Assembly (NCBI GenBank): GCA_016867055.1
Contig: VGKN01000084.1
Location: 1 to 6,877, forward strand
From: Candidatus Omnitrophota bacterium
Lineage (GTDB): Bacteria > Omnitrophota > Koll11 > VGKN01
Reading direction: 5' to 3'
Length of the DNA: 6,877 bases
Shown piece after piece: positions 1 through 4,586 of this stretch; within the stretch, counting starts at the first letter, position 1; every line of letters begins with the position of its first letter. The notes under the pieces are model-generated. The model worked only from the letters and a program-made list of their open reading frames with translations, had not been told where the DNA came from and made no database searches. The translations under genes and the position numbers were made by a program.

Positions 1-2
1 GG

Positions 3-1238
3 GAATTTGGGTATTGCCACGGCGTTGAGAACTATTCAAGGCACCTCTCAGGAAGACCTCCCGGCTCAAGGCCGTATTGCCTGATAGACTATTTCCTTTA
101 CCCCGTTAGAAATCCTCAAGCAGAGGACGCTATTTCTAACGGGGCGAGGGATTTTCTTATAATAATTGATGAATCGCATGTTACTATACCGCAAATAGAG
201 GGGATGTATAACGGTGACAGGTCAAGGAAGGAAACCCTCGTGGAATATGGTTTCAGACTTCCTTCCTGCCTTGATAATAGGCCGTTAAGGTTTGATGAGT
301 TTGAAGGTCTTATAAATCAGGTGATTTTTGTATCTGCCACACCTAGTCAATACGAATTATTAAAATCAAAAACAGCGGTGGAGCAGATAATAAGACCCAC
401 TGGTTTAGTTGACCCCCAGATAAAGGTTTTACCTACTAAAAATCAGATACCAGACCTTATGAAGCGGATAAAGGAAAAGGCAGAGAAGGACCAAAGGACG
501 CTCGTAAGCACTCTTACTAAAAGGATGGCAGAAGAATTAGCGCATTTTTTAAGCGAGAAAGGCTTGAGGGTGAAATATCTCCATTCCGAGTTTGGTGCCT
601 TTGAGAGGGTAAAGATTTTAAAAGAGTTAAGACTCGGAGAGTTTGACTGCCTTGTGGGGGTAAACCTCTTGCGTGAGGGGCTTGACCTGCCTGAGGTTTC
701 CCTGGTGGCTATACTGGATGCGGATAAAGAGGGTTTTTTAAGAAGCCAGACATCCCTTATACAGGTGGCAGGAAGAGCCGCCAGAAATGTGGATGGAGAA
801 ATCGTTATGTATGCAGATACAAAAACGCGCTCAATGGAGAAAACTCTAAGGGAATGTGAAAGGAGAAGGAGGCTCCAACTTGGGTATAACAGGACCCATC
901 ACATTACACCCACTACCATAAAGAAGGCAATAAGGGAAGGCATTGAGATATTCTACAGGGCAAAAGAGGTTGTGAGAGAATCCACTAATCTCTCAGAAGA
1001 TAATTTTGATTTAGAAAATGTACTTTTTGAATTGGAACACGAGATGCAACTTTATGCAAGAAATCTGCAGTTTGAGGAAGCGGCTAAGGTGCGAGAAAGG
1101 ATTAGAGAACTTCTTGAGACTTACGGCCTTTTAGAAAAAAAGAGCAGTATAAAACTAGATGCTACAAAGGAATTATTGGAGATTATAAAAACAAGAAAGA
1201 AGGGAAAGAAATATGCGCAACATTCCAACAGAGGATAG
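3..1238 (+). CDS. uvrB: UvrB, excinuclease ABC subunit B (5' end outside window), with an in-frame palindromic insertion
   Basis: UvrB is the DNA-loading and damage-verifying helicase-like subunit of the UvrABC nucleotide excision repair system in the cytoplasm. The frame is open from base 3, so the gene enters from the left and roughly the first 300 residues of a ~670-residue family are missing. Counting base 3 as residue 1, I see GYCHGVENYSRHLSGR (3-18), the DESHVTIPQ Walker B motif (56-64), GMYNGDR, FVSATP (109-114), TLTKRMAEE (170-178), GVNLLREGLD (219-228), QVAGRAARN (254-262) and a C-terminal UVR domain (about 339-374, LEHEM...FEEAAKVR) that contacts UvrA and UvrC. Residues 32-49 (LYPVRNPQ AEDAISNGAR) are not UvrB sequence; they are encoded by the palindrome at 100-144 and sit where the family normally has about two residues (DYFP-D-DF). 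All downstream motifs are intact, so the gene is probably functional. The 3' end overlaps birA. The identification is very secure. Confidence 0.97.
   Translation, partial: EFGYCHGVENYSRHLSGRPPGSRPYCLIDYFLYPVRNPQAEDAISNGARDFLIIIDESHVTIPQIEGMYNGDRSRKETLVEYGFRLPSCLDNRPLRFDEFEGLINQVIFVSATPSQYELLKSKTAVEQIIRPTGLVDPQIKVLPTKNQIPDLMKRIKEKAEKDQRTLVSTLTKRMAEELAHFLSEKGLRVKYLHSEFGAFERVKILKELRLGEFDCLVGVNLLREGLDLPEVSLVAILDADKEGFLRSQTSLIQVAGRAARNVDGEIVMYADTKTRSMEKTLRECERRRRLQLGYNRTHHITPTTIKKAIREGIEIFYRAKEVVRESTNLSEDNFDLENVLFELEHEMQLYARNLQFEEAAKVRERIRELLETYGLLEKKSSIKLDATKELLEIIKTRKKGKKYAQHSNRG
100..144 (+). repeat. Palindromic element E1, inserted in frame in uvrB
   Basis: CCCCGTTAGAAAT (101-113) and ATTTCTAACGGGG (132-144) are perfect 13-bp inverted arms around an 18-nt core. 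The core contains a smaller stem, CCTC (114-117) with GAGG (123-126). The same arms recur at 2781-3054 and 3695-3739 in non-coding DNA. Here the element is read through as PVRN...ISNG within UvrB. The reading frame used has no stop, although another frame of the element does (TAG in CCC CGT TAG). The net gain over normal UvrB is about 16 codons. The resemblance to Rickettsia palindromic elements is in behaviour, not in sequence. Confidence 0.9.
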
Positions 1239-2184
1239 GATTTTATGGATACTCAAGGAGAAGGACGATTTTATCTCTGGCGAGGAACTAAGTCACAGAT
1301 TGGGACTAAGCCGTATGGGGATATGGAAGGCTATCCAGAGGATAAAATTGCTCGGATATAGCGTAGTTGCCCAGCCGCATTTGGGCTATAGACTCATAGA
1401 GGTTCCTGACAGACTTATACCATTTGAACTTACTTGGAATCTGAAGACAAAATCTATTGGGAAGAGCGTACTCTCATTTAAAAAAATAGAATCCACAAAT
1501 AACACTGCATATGAGCTTGCCACTAATGGTGCAAGAGAAGGAACGGTTGTATTTGCAGAAGAGCAGACCAAAGGTAAGGGAAGGCTTGGAAGGAGTTGGT
1601 TATCCCCGGCATATAAAGGAATATATATGTCAGTAATTTTACGACCCAATATCGCTCCCTCTTCTGCGCCTGAACTAACATTGATTGCAACCCTTGCCGT
1701 CACCAAGGCAATAAGAGAACTAACCGGGCTTTTAAGTTTTATCAAATGGCCTAACGACGTGGTAATAAACTCTAAAAAGGTCTGTGGTATTTTAACCGAA
1801 ATGAATGCCGAGATAGACAAGGTAAACTTTCTGATAGTTGGGATAGGCATCAATGTGAATTCTGAAAAGAAGGATTTGCCAAAGGAGGCAAGTTCTATAA
1901 AGGAAGAACTAAAACAAAGAATATCGCGGATTGAACTCGCAAGGCTTATATTATTAAGACTTGATGAATATTATGAAATATTTAAGGAATTTGGATTTAA
2001 TCCTCCCTTGGCAGAGATTAAAAGATATTCCTCAACCTTAAATAGGAGGGTGAAGGTTCATTATCTCAACAGGTTTATCGAAGGCCACGCCCAGGATATA
2101 GACAAGGATGGTGCTCTTTTGGTTAGACTTGATAATGGTTTTGCAGAGAAGGTTTTTGCAGGGGATTTGGTGAATATAAGGTAA
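1213..2184 (+). CDS. birA: Bifunctional biotin--[biotin carboxyl carrier protein] ligase / biotin-operon repressor, BirA
   Basis: BirA makes biotinyl-5'-AMP and transfers biotin to a lysine on the carrier protein of biotin-dependent carboxylases, in the cytoplasm. The product is 323 aa, normal for the two-function class. Residues ~8-60 form a winged helix-turn-helix (SGEELSHRLGLSRMGIWKAI), so it may also repress biotin genes. The catalytic domain shows EST (93-95), the biotinyl-AMP-binding loop GKGRLGRSW (121-129; first position of the GRGRxGR motif is conserved, Arg replaced by Lys), KWPND (178-182) and GIGINV (210-215). The C-terminal SH3-like domain (~275-323) ends with VFAGDLVNIR. The ATG at 1213 lies 26 bp inside uvrB, with purine-rich GAAGGGAAAG just upstream, so translational coupling is likely. 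No BirA operator is evident in the window. Confidence 0.96.
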   Translation: MRNIPTEDRILWILKEKDDFISGEELSHRLGLSRMGIWKAIQRIKLLGYSVVAQPHLGYRLIEVPDRLIPFELTWNLKTKSIGKSVLSFKKIESTNNTAYELATNGAREGTVVFAEEQTKGKGRLGRSWLSPAYKGIYMSVILRPNIAPSSAPELTLIATLAVTKAIRELTGLLSFIKWPNDVVINSKKVCGILTEMNAEIDKVNFLIVGIGINVNSEKKDLPKEASSIKEELKQRISRIELARLILLRLDEYYEIFKEFGFNPPLAEIKRYSSTLNRRVKVHYLNRFIEGHAQDIDKDGALLVRLDNGFAEKVFAGDLVNIR

Positions 2185-2243
2185 AATGGAGAGAAAAAGT
2201 AGCAAAGTAGAGAGTAGCGAGAATTTTGACAAAACAGAATAAG

Positions 2244-2354
2244 ATGTTGAAGGTTGAAGGGTTGAGTATGTTAGAAACGGTTACCGTTAGAAAGACGCCT
2301 AGTGGTTGTTTTTTGGCGGTTACGGAAAAGAACAGGCTCAATTTCGCGTCTTAG
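2244..2354 (+). CDS. Possible 36-residue small ORF between birA and the next gene (doubtful)
   Basis: An open frame runs from ATG 2244 (alternative ATG 2268, preceded by GAAGGG) to TAG 2352, encoding about 36 or 28 residues with the stretch VRKTPSGCFLAVTEKN. It stops eight bases before the ribosome binding site of the 2379 gene, so it could be a short leader cistron. Bases 2281-2293 (TTACCGTTAGAAA) loosely resemble a left arm of the palindromic repeat family, so the frame could instead be a by-product of a decayed element. There is no homology I recognise and no strong ribosome binding site for the longer form. Confidence 0.2.
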   Translation: MLKVEGLSMLETVTVRKTPSGCFLAVTEKNRLNFAS

Positions 2355-2361
2355 CGGTTGC

Positions 2362-2370
2362 AAAGGAGGG
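2362..2370 (+). promoter_or_regulatory. Strong Shine-Dalgarno that fixes the start of the 2379 gene
   Basis: AAAGGAGGG lies 8 bases before the ATG at 2379. A TTG seven codons upstream (2358) would put this site inside the coding region, so 2379 is the better start. Confidence 0.85.
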
Positions 2371-2378
2371 TTATAAAA

Positions 2379-2780
2379 ATGTCCCGCATTATTCTTATAA
2401 TTGTGTTAGGATGGGTACTATGGATTGGATATCAGTATACAACGAAATTTCAAACTGCAAACAAACTCCTTGCACAAAAAACCAAGACCCTTGAGAATGC
2501 CGATTTCGATACCTTGCTTGCAAAATTACAGAAAGGTTATACAAGAGAGGAGCTCACGATAGAGGGAAAAAAATACTGGATTAAATGGAGGGTTGCCGAT
2601 ACCTCTGCATTCACAGAGACAAAACAGGGAAAAGAGACAACCTCGGTAGAAATTGAGGGAAGGGTGGATTTCGTAGAACCTCTGCCCACGAGTGACTTTA
2701 AATTAGGCTTTCCTTTTAAAATCAATATTGAAAGAAAGGATATAACCGAAAAGAAGAGGAAGATGAGGCAAGATAAGTAA
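2379..2780 (+). CDS. Small membrane-anchored protein of unknown function
   Basis: The product is 133 aa from the ATG behind a strong ribosome binding site. Residues 2-18 (SRIILIIVLGWVLWIGY) form one hydrophobic segment with an Arg near the N-terminus and no lipobox or clear cleavage site, so it is probably an uncleaved N-terminal anchor with the rest outside the membrane. After a short helical stretch rich in Lys, Leu and Ala, the remainder (about residues 50-120) alternates charged and hydrophobic residues (YWIKWRVADTSAF, TSVEIEGRVDFVEPLP, FPFKINIERKD), suggesting a small beta-rich domain. The tail is very basic (EKKRKMRQDK). I recognise no family. It lies 194 bp after birA in the same direction. 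Its stop codon directly abuts the first palindrome arm at 2781, so an element inserted at or next to the 3' end and may have altered the C-terminus. Confidence 0.75.
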   Translation: MSRIILIIVLGWVLWIGYQYTTKFQTANKLLAQKTKTLENADFDTLLAKLQKGYTREELTIEGKKYWIKWRVADTSAFTETKQGKETTSVEIEGRVDFVEPLPTSDFKLGFPFKINIERKDITEKKRKMRQDK

Positions 2781-2904
2781 ACCCTGTTAGAGATAAGTCG
2801 CCTTTTGGCGACTGTAAATTATCTTTACCATTTATACAAAACTTATTCTTTTTCATATTTTTGTTAAGAAAAAAAGAGCCTGTATTTTTAATCTCTAACG
2901 GGGT
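2781..2904. repeat. Palindromic element E2 (long-core copy)
   Basis: The left arm ACCCTGTTAGAGAT (2781-2794) pairs with the right arm ATCTCTAACGGGGT (2891-2904) over 14 positions, with a single T/G (wobble) position. The 96-nt interior starts with a perfect 7-bp hairpin, AGTCGCC (2796-2802) TTTT GGCGACT (2807-2813), and is otherwise very AT-rich. The arms match E1 and E5 except for the change from GAAAT to GAGAT. The right arm of E2 and the left arm of E3 are two bases apart and can also pair with each other. Confidence 0.8.
2796..2813. terminator. 7-bp hairpin after the 2379 gene; possible weak terminator or element core
   Basis: The perfect stem AGTCGCC/GGCGACT with a TTTT loop starts 16 bases after the stop codon. 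It is followed by GTAAATTATC rather than a T-run, so factor-independent termination is doubtful. It may simply be the folded core of element E2. Confidence 0.35.
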
Positions 2905-2932
2905 AAACCCTGTTAGAGAACTTTGTTCTTTT

Positions 2933-2963
2933 ACCCTGTTAGGGAATCCTTTTCTAATAGGGT
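2933..2963. repeat. Palindromic element E4, compact copy nested in E3
   Basis: ACCCTGTTAGGGAA (2933-2946) and TTTTCTAATAGGGT (2950-2963) pair at all 14 positions around a 3-nt loop, but three of the pairs are G-U. As DNA the arms have drifted apart; as RNA on this strand the stem is unbroken. The bases after the right arm (GAGTGATTT) resemble those after E1 (GAGGGATTT), which may mark the true end of the element. Confidence 0.72.
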
Positions 2964-2975
2964 GAGTGATTTGTG

Positions 2976-3035
2976 CTGATGGTGGTATTAAACCGTCATC
3001 GGTTTTATAAGATATACCGCCACCGAGTTCGTCAG
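2976..3035. repeat. Long three-tier hairpin inside E3
   Basis: CTGA (2976-2979) pairs with TCAG (3032-3035). TGGTGGTAT (2980-2988) pairs with ATACCGCCA (3014-3022), with one G-U. AAACCG (2990-2995) pairs perfectly with CGGTTT (3000-3005) around TCAT. The base sequence is unlike the CCCCGTTAG arms, so this may be a different repeat family or a captured structured RNA. Confidence 0.6.
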
Positions 3036-3077
3036 TAATTTTCTCTAACGGGGTAAAGATAAGAAAGGCACGGTGAA

Positions 3078-3485
3078 ATGTATAGAATTGAGATAAAAAC
3101 AAACAAACGTGTTGAATTAGTTGAAATAACAGAGAGGGTTCAGGATATAGTTTCAAAAAGCAAGATAAAAGAAGGTCTTTGCTTTCTCTTTGTGCCACAT
3201 ACCACAGCAGGAATAATCATTAATGAGAATGCCGACCCTTCGGTCAAGGAAGATATTATTAATTCGCTTAATAAATTAGTACCTGCTGGCAAGGGTTATT
3301 CTCACACAGAAGGCAATGCAGACAGCCACATAAAATCCTCGCTTTTAGGAAATAGTCTTAATGTATTTATTGAAAATGGCATGTTATGTCTTGGCACCTG
3401 GCAGGGTATATTCTTTGCAGAGGGAGATGGTCCGCGTACACGAGAGGTATGGGTTAAAGTGACAAGAGAAAATCAGCATTCGTAA
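3078..3485 (+). CDS. yjbQ: YjbQ / UPF0047 family protein (secondary thiamine-phosphate synthase-like)
   Basis: The product is 135 aa, the normal length for this compact cytoplasmic family. Family members have been reported to have a weak thiamine-phosphate synthase side activity; the real cellular role is not settled. The signature residues are all present: PHTTAG (40-45), INENADPSV (48-56), YSHTEGNADSHIK (74-86; usually GNSDAHIK) and the C-terminal LGTWQGIFFAEGDGPRTR (105-122). The His residues at 41, 76 and 84 are the conserved metal/active-site candidates. The start is ATG 3078, with AAAGG at 3065-3069 as a moderate ribosome binding site. No promoter is obvious in the preceding palindrome-rich DNA, which may make its expression sensitive to those structures. 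The C-terminus (ENQHS) is normal and the gene is complete. Confidence 0.95.
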   Translation: MYRIEIKTNKRVELVEITERVQDIVSKSKIKEGLCFLFVPHTTAGIIINENADPSVKEDIINSLNKLVPAGKGYSHTEGNADSHIKSSLLGNSLNVFIENGMLCLGTWQGIFFAEGDGPRTREVWVKVTRENQHS

Positions 3486-3491
3486 TAACCT

Positions 3492-3544
3492 AACACATTC
3501 GGCGACAAACCCTAACACTTGTCGCTGGCATATACGAATGTGTT
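3492..3544. repeat. Two-tier perfect hairpin after the YjbQ-family gene
   Basis: AACACATTCG (3492-3501) pairs perfectly with CGAATGTGTT (3535-3544). Directly inside it, GCGACAA (3502-3508) pairs perfectly with TTGTCGC (3519-3525) around the 10-nt loop ACCCTAACAC, leaving a 9-nt bulge (3526-3534) on the right side. It begins six bases after the stop codon. No T-run follows, so it is not a standard intrinsic terminator. The motif CCTAACAC occurs both at the base of the left arm and in the loop, allowing alternative pairing with GTGTT. Confidence 0.8.
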
Positions 3545-3571
3545 GACATTTTGCATTTTAAGGCGTATCTT
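3543..3571 (+). promoter_or_regulatory. Sigma70-type promoter reading toward the rhodanese gene
   Basis: TTGACA (3543-3548), a 17-nt spacer and TATCTT (3566-3571) form a near-ideal housekeeping promoter; transcription would begin near 3578. The first two bases of the -35 box are the last two of the hairpin arm 3535-3544. The next gene starts at 3857, so the leader would be about 280 nt, unless the promoter makes a separate small RNA. Confidence 0.6.
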
Positions 3572-3594
3572 TTAATCAGGTTACAAAAGGTAAC

Positions 3595-3685
3595 AAGCGT
3601 ATTTTAGAAATTGAATTTAATAAAACTTAATAGGATAAATTCCACCCTGCCCTTGCGTGCAGGAGCGGGGTTTGAGAATACGTTT
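3595..3685 (+). ncRNA. Possible structured leader or small RNA (speculative)
   Basis: Just after the predicted start site, AAGCGTATTTT (3595-3605) can pair with AGAATACGTTT (3675-3685) over 11 positions including two G-U. Inside are CCTGC (3646-3650)/GCAGG (3659-3663) or, alternatively, ACCCTGC (3644-3650)/GCGGGGT (3665-3671). A 5-bp hairpin, GTTAC/GTAAC, precedes it near 3580-3594. I recognise no known RNA or riboswitch family here. The two mutually exclusive inner folds are what one would expect of a switch, but chance is not excluded. Confidence 0.25.
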
Positions 3686-3694
3686 CACAGGTAA

Positions 3695-3739
3695 ACCCCG
3701 TTAGAAATAGCGTCCCACGCTGTGGGATTTCTAACGAGG
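3695..3739. repeat. Palindromic element E5 in the leader of the rhodanese gene
   Basis: CCCCGTTAGAAAT (3696-3708) and ATTTCTAACGAGG (3727-3739) are arms with one mismatch, flanked by A and T that extend the pairing. The 18-nt core AGCGTCCCACGCTGTGGG (3709-3726) contains the stem CCCAC/GTGGG. The core has the same length as that of E1, and read on the opposite strand E1 begins with the same AGCGTCC. It is the closest relative of the copy in uvrB. Confidence 0.88.
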
Positions 3740-3856
3740 TAAAGGAAGTTAAATTTAAAGGACGGGACAAAAGCTGCATACTTAATTAAATTTTTAATTG
3801 CATCCCTAAATTCATAACACCAAATCATATCAAGATACACTTACACAAGGAGATTT

Positions 3857-4306
3857 ATGAAAAAGTATTTAACATTGATAGTTGGGATTATAATTTTAGT
3901 CGCCCTTATTGGATGTAAAGAGATACAACAAAGCGTATTTGACGAGATTTATCAAAATGCAAAAGTGACAGGATATGGGATTAAAGAGATAACCTACGAA
4001 GAATTTGTGAAAATAAGGAATTCCAAAGAGGTTTATGTTCTCCTTGATGTGTTATCTACTGAAAGTTTTAATAATAGGCATATCCCAGGCGCCAAGTCTT
4101 TTCCATTAGGCGAGATAAATAGTTTCAGCGCTGAAAAGAGAATTAGTAAAAATGTAAGGGTTATAGTTTACTGCGCCAGTTTCAGTTGTCAAGCCAGCAC
4201 AGCCGCAGCAAAATTACTCTCAAGTTTTGGATATAAGGTGCTTGATTACAAAGGCGGCTTAGAGGAATGGGGCGATAAGGGAAACAAATTTGTATCGGCA
4301 GAATAA
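3857..4306 (+). CDS. Rhodanese-like domain lipoprotein
   Basis: The product is 149 aa. Residues 1-20 form a lipoprotein signal peptide (MKKYL, hydrophobic core, ALIGC) with the lipidation Cys at 20, so the protein should be anchored on the outer side of the inner membrane or in the outer membrane. One rhodanese domain follows (about 43-140): LLDV (62-65), FNNRHIPGAKSFPL (71-84), VIVYCASFSCQAS (102-114) and GYKVLDYKGGLEEW (125-138). Cys106 is at the position of the catalytic Cys that carries persulfide in rhodaneses, and Cys111 sits five residues later where many enzymes have Arg or Gly-Arg. Sulfur transfer or a redox role outside the cytoplasm is therefore plausible, but the substrate is unknown. 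The start is ATG 3857 with AAGGAG (3848-3853) upstream. It is monocistronic as far as spacing shows, with a possible long leader from 3578. Confidence 0.9.
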   Translation: MKKYLTLIVGIIILVALIGCKEIQQSVFDEIYQNAKVTGYGIKEITYEEFVKIRNSKEVYVLLDVLSTESFNNRHIPGAKSFPLGEINSFSAEKRISKNVRVIVYCASFSCQASTAAAKLLSSFGYKVLDYKGGLEEWGDKGNKFVSAE

Positions 4307-4539
4307 TAGCCCAACCGTTTGAGGAGAAGATAGGCACCCGTCTCTATTAACCAAAATGTTTAAATCCACGGCTACCAAGAAAAGCAAGATAAATACGTGT
4401 TTTTATGCCAAATCTCTAAAAGATAAGGTCTTGGTTTGTTTGGTTTAAGAGAATAAAATTGTTGGGAATGTAGATAAAAAGAGAATTAAACAGGGTTAAA
4501 ATGGAATATGTCCCTATTTTTCTTGGGCGGGAAAGTAAG
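4307..4539. other. Gene-free spacer after the rhodanese gene
   Basis: No credible gene is present on either strand. There is no convincing intrinsic terminator after the rhodanese gene. The only structure noted is a weak near-palindrome at 4498-4520, followed by T-rich sequence; the 27-bp promoter-like repeat comes next. Confidence 0.5.
4498..4520. repeat. Degenerate near-palindrome, AAAATGG...CCCTATTTT
   Basis: AAAATGG at the left and CCCTATTTT at the right form imperfect complementary ends around AATATGT. From memory, ends of this kind (AAAATGGGGACA...TCCCTATTTT) occur near REP-associated transposases in many bacteria, but no transposase is present here. It could also act as a weak terminator, being followed by T's. 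Confidence 0.25.
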
Positions 4540-4566
4540 CCATTTTGAAATGGAAGTGGTATAGTT
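4540..4566 (+). promoter_or_regulatory. 27-bp promoter-like motif, copy 1
   Basis: CCATTTTGAAATGG (4540-4553) is a palindrome (CCATTT-TG-AAATGG), followed by AAGTGG and a -10-like TATAGT (4560-4565). The end of the -10 is 21 nt before the ATG at 4587. A second copy with 25 of 27 identical bases lies at 5805-5831. There is no good -35 hexamer 17 nt upstream (AAGCCA), so an activator, or a repressor binding the palindrome, could be involved. Confidence 0.55.
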
Positions 4567-4586
4567 AGGATAAAAGAGACGAAAAT

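Larger units (their letters stand above)
2907..3054. repeat. Palindromic element E3 (long copy containing a nested element)
   Basis: The left arm ACCCTGTTAGAGAA (2907-2920) pairs with TTCTCTAACGGGGT (3041-3054), with one T/G wobble. The interior carries the compact element E4 (2933-2963) and a separate long hairpin (2976-3035). The most economical reading is that one palindrome was inserted inside another. The right end lies 23 bp before the start of the YjbQ-family gene, so the element forms that gene's immediate upstream region. Confidence 0.78.

Noticed and set aside
1725..1733. CTAACCGGG in birA as an element arm
   Set aside because: Short, imperfect and encodes conserved-looking BirA sequence (RELTGL) with no partner arm.
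1386..1853. Long open frame on the - strand inside birA
   Set aside because: It lies wholly within the strongly supported birA and its translation is not protein-like; a shadow frame.
2226..2231. TTGACA as a -35 box for the 2379 gene
   Set aside because: At 16-18 nt downstream there are only TGAAGG/GAAGGT/AAGGTT, no -10 element.
2281..2330. Sixth copy of the palindromic element near 2283
   Set aside because: TTACCGTTAGAAA resembles a left arm missing two C's, but no matching ATTTCTAACGG arm follows; at best a decayed fragment.
2781..3054. CRISPR array
   Set aside because: Repeats are inverted palindromic arms with unequal intervals, not evenly spaced direct repeats, and no cas gene is present.
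2722..3198. Open frame on the - strand across the palindromic spacer
   Set aside because: It spans repeats and the start of the YjbQ-family gene, and its translation (for example ESKDLLLSCFLKLYPEPS) shows no domain; the palindromes happen to lack stops in this frame.
3783..3798. AATTAAA/TTTAATT palindrome before the rhodanese gene
   Set aside because: Only A and T in an AT-rich spacer; easily expected by chance.
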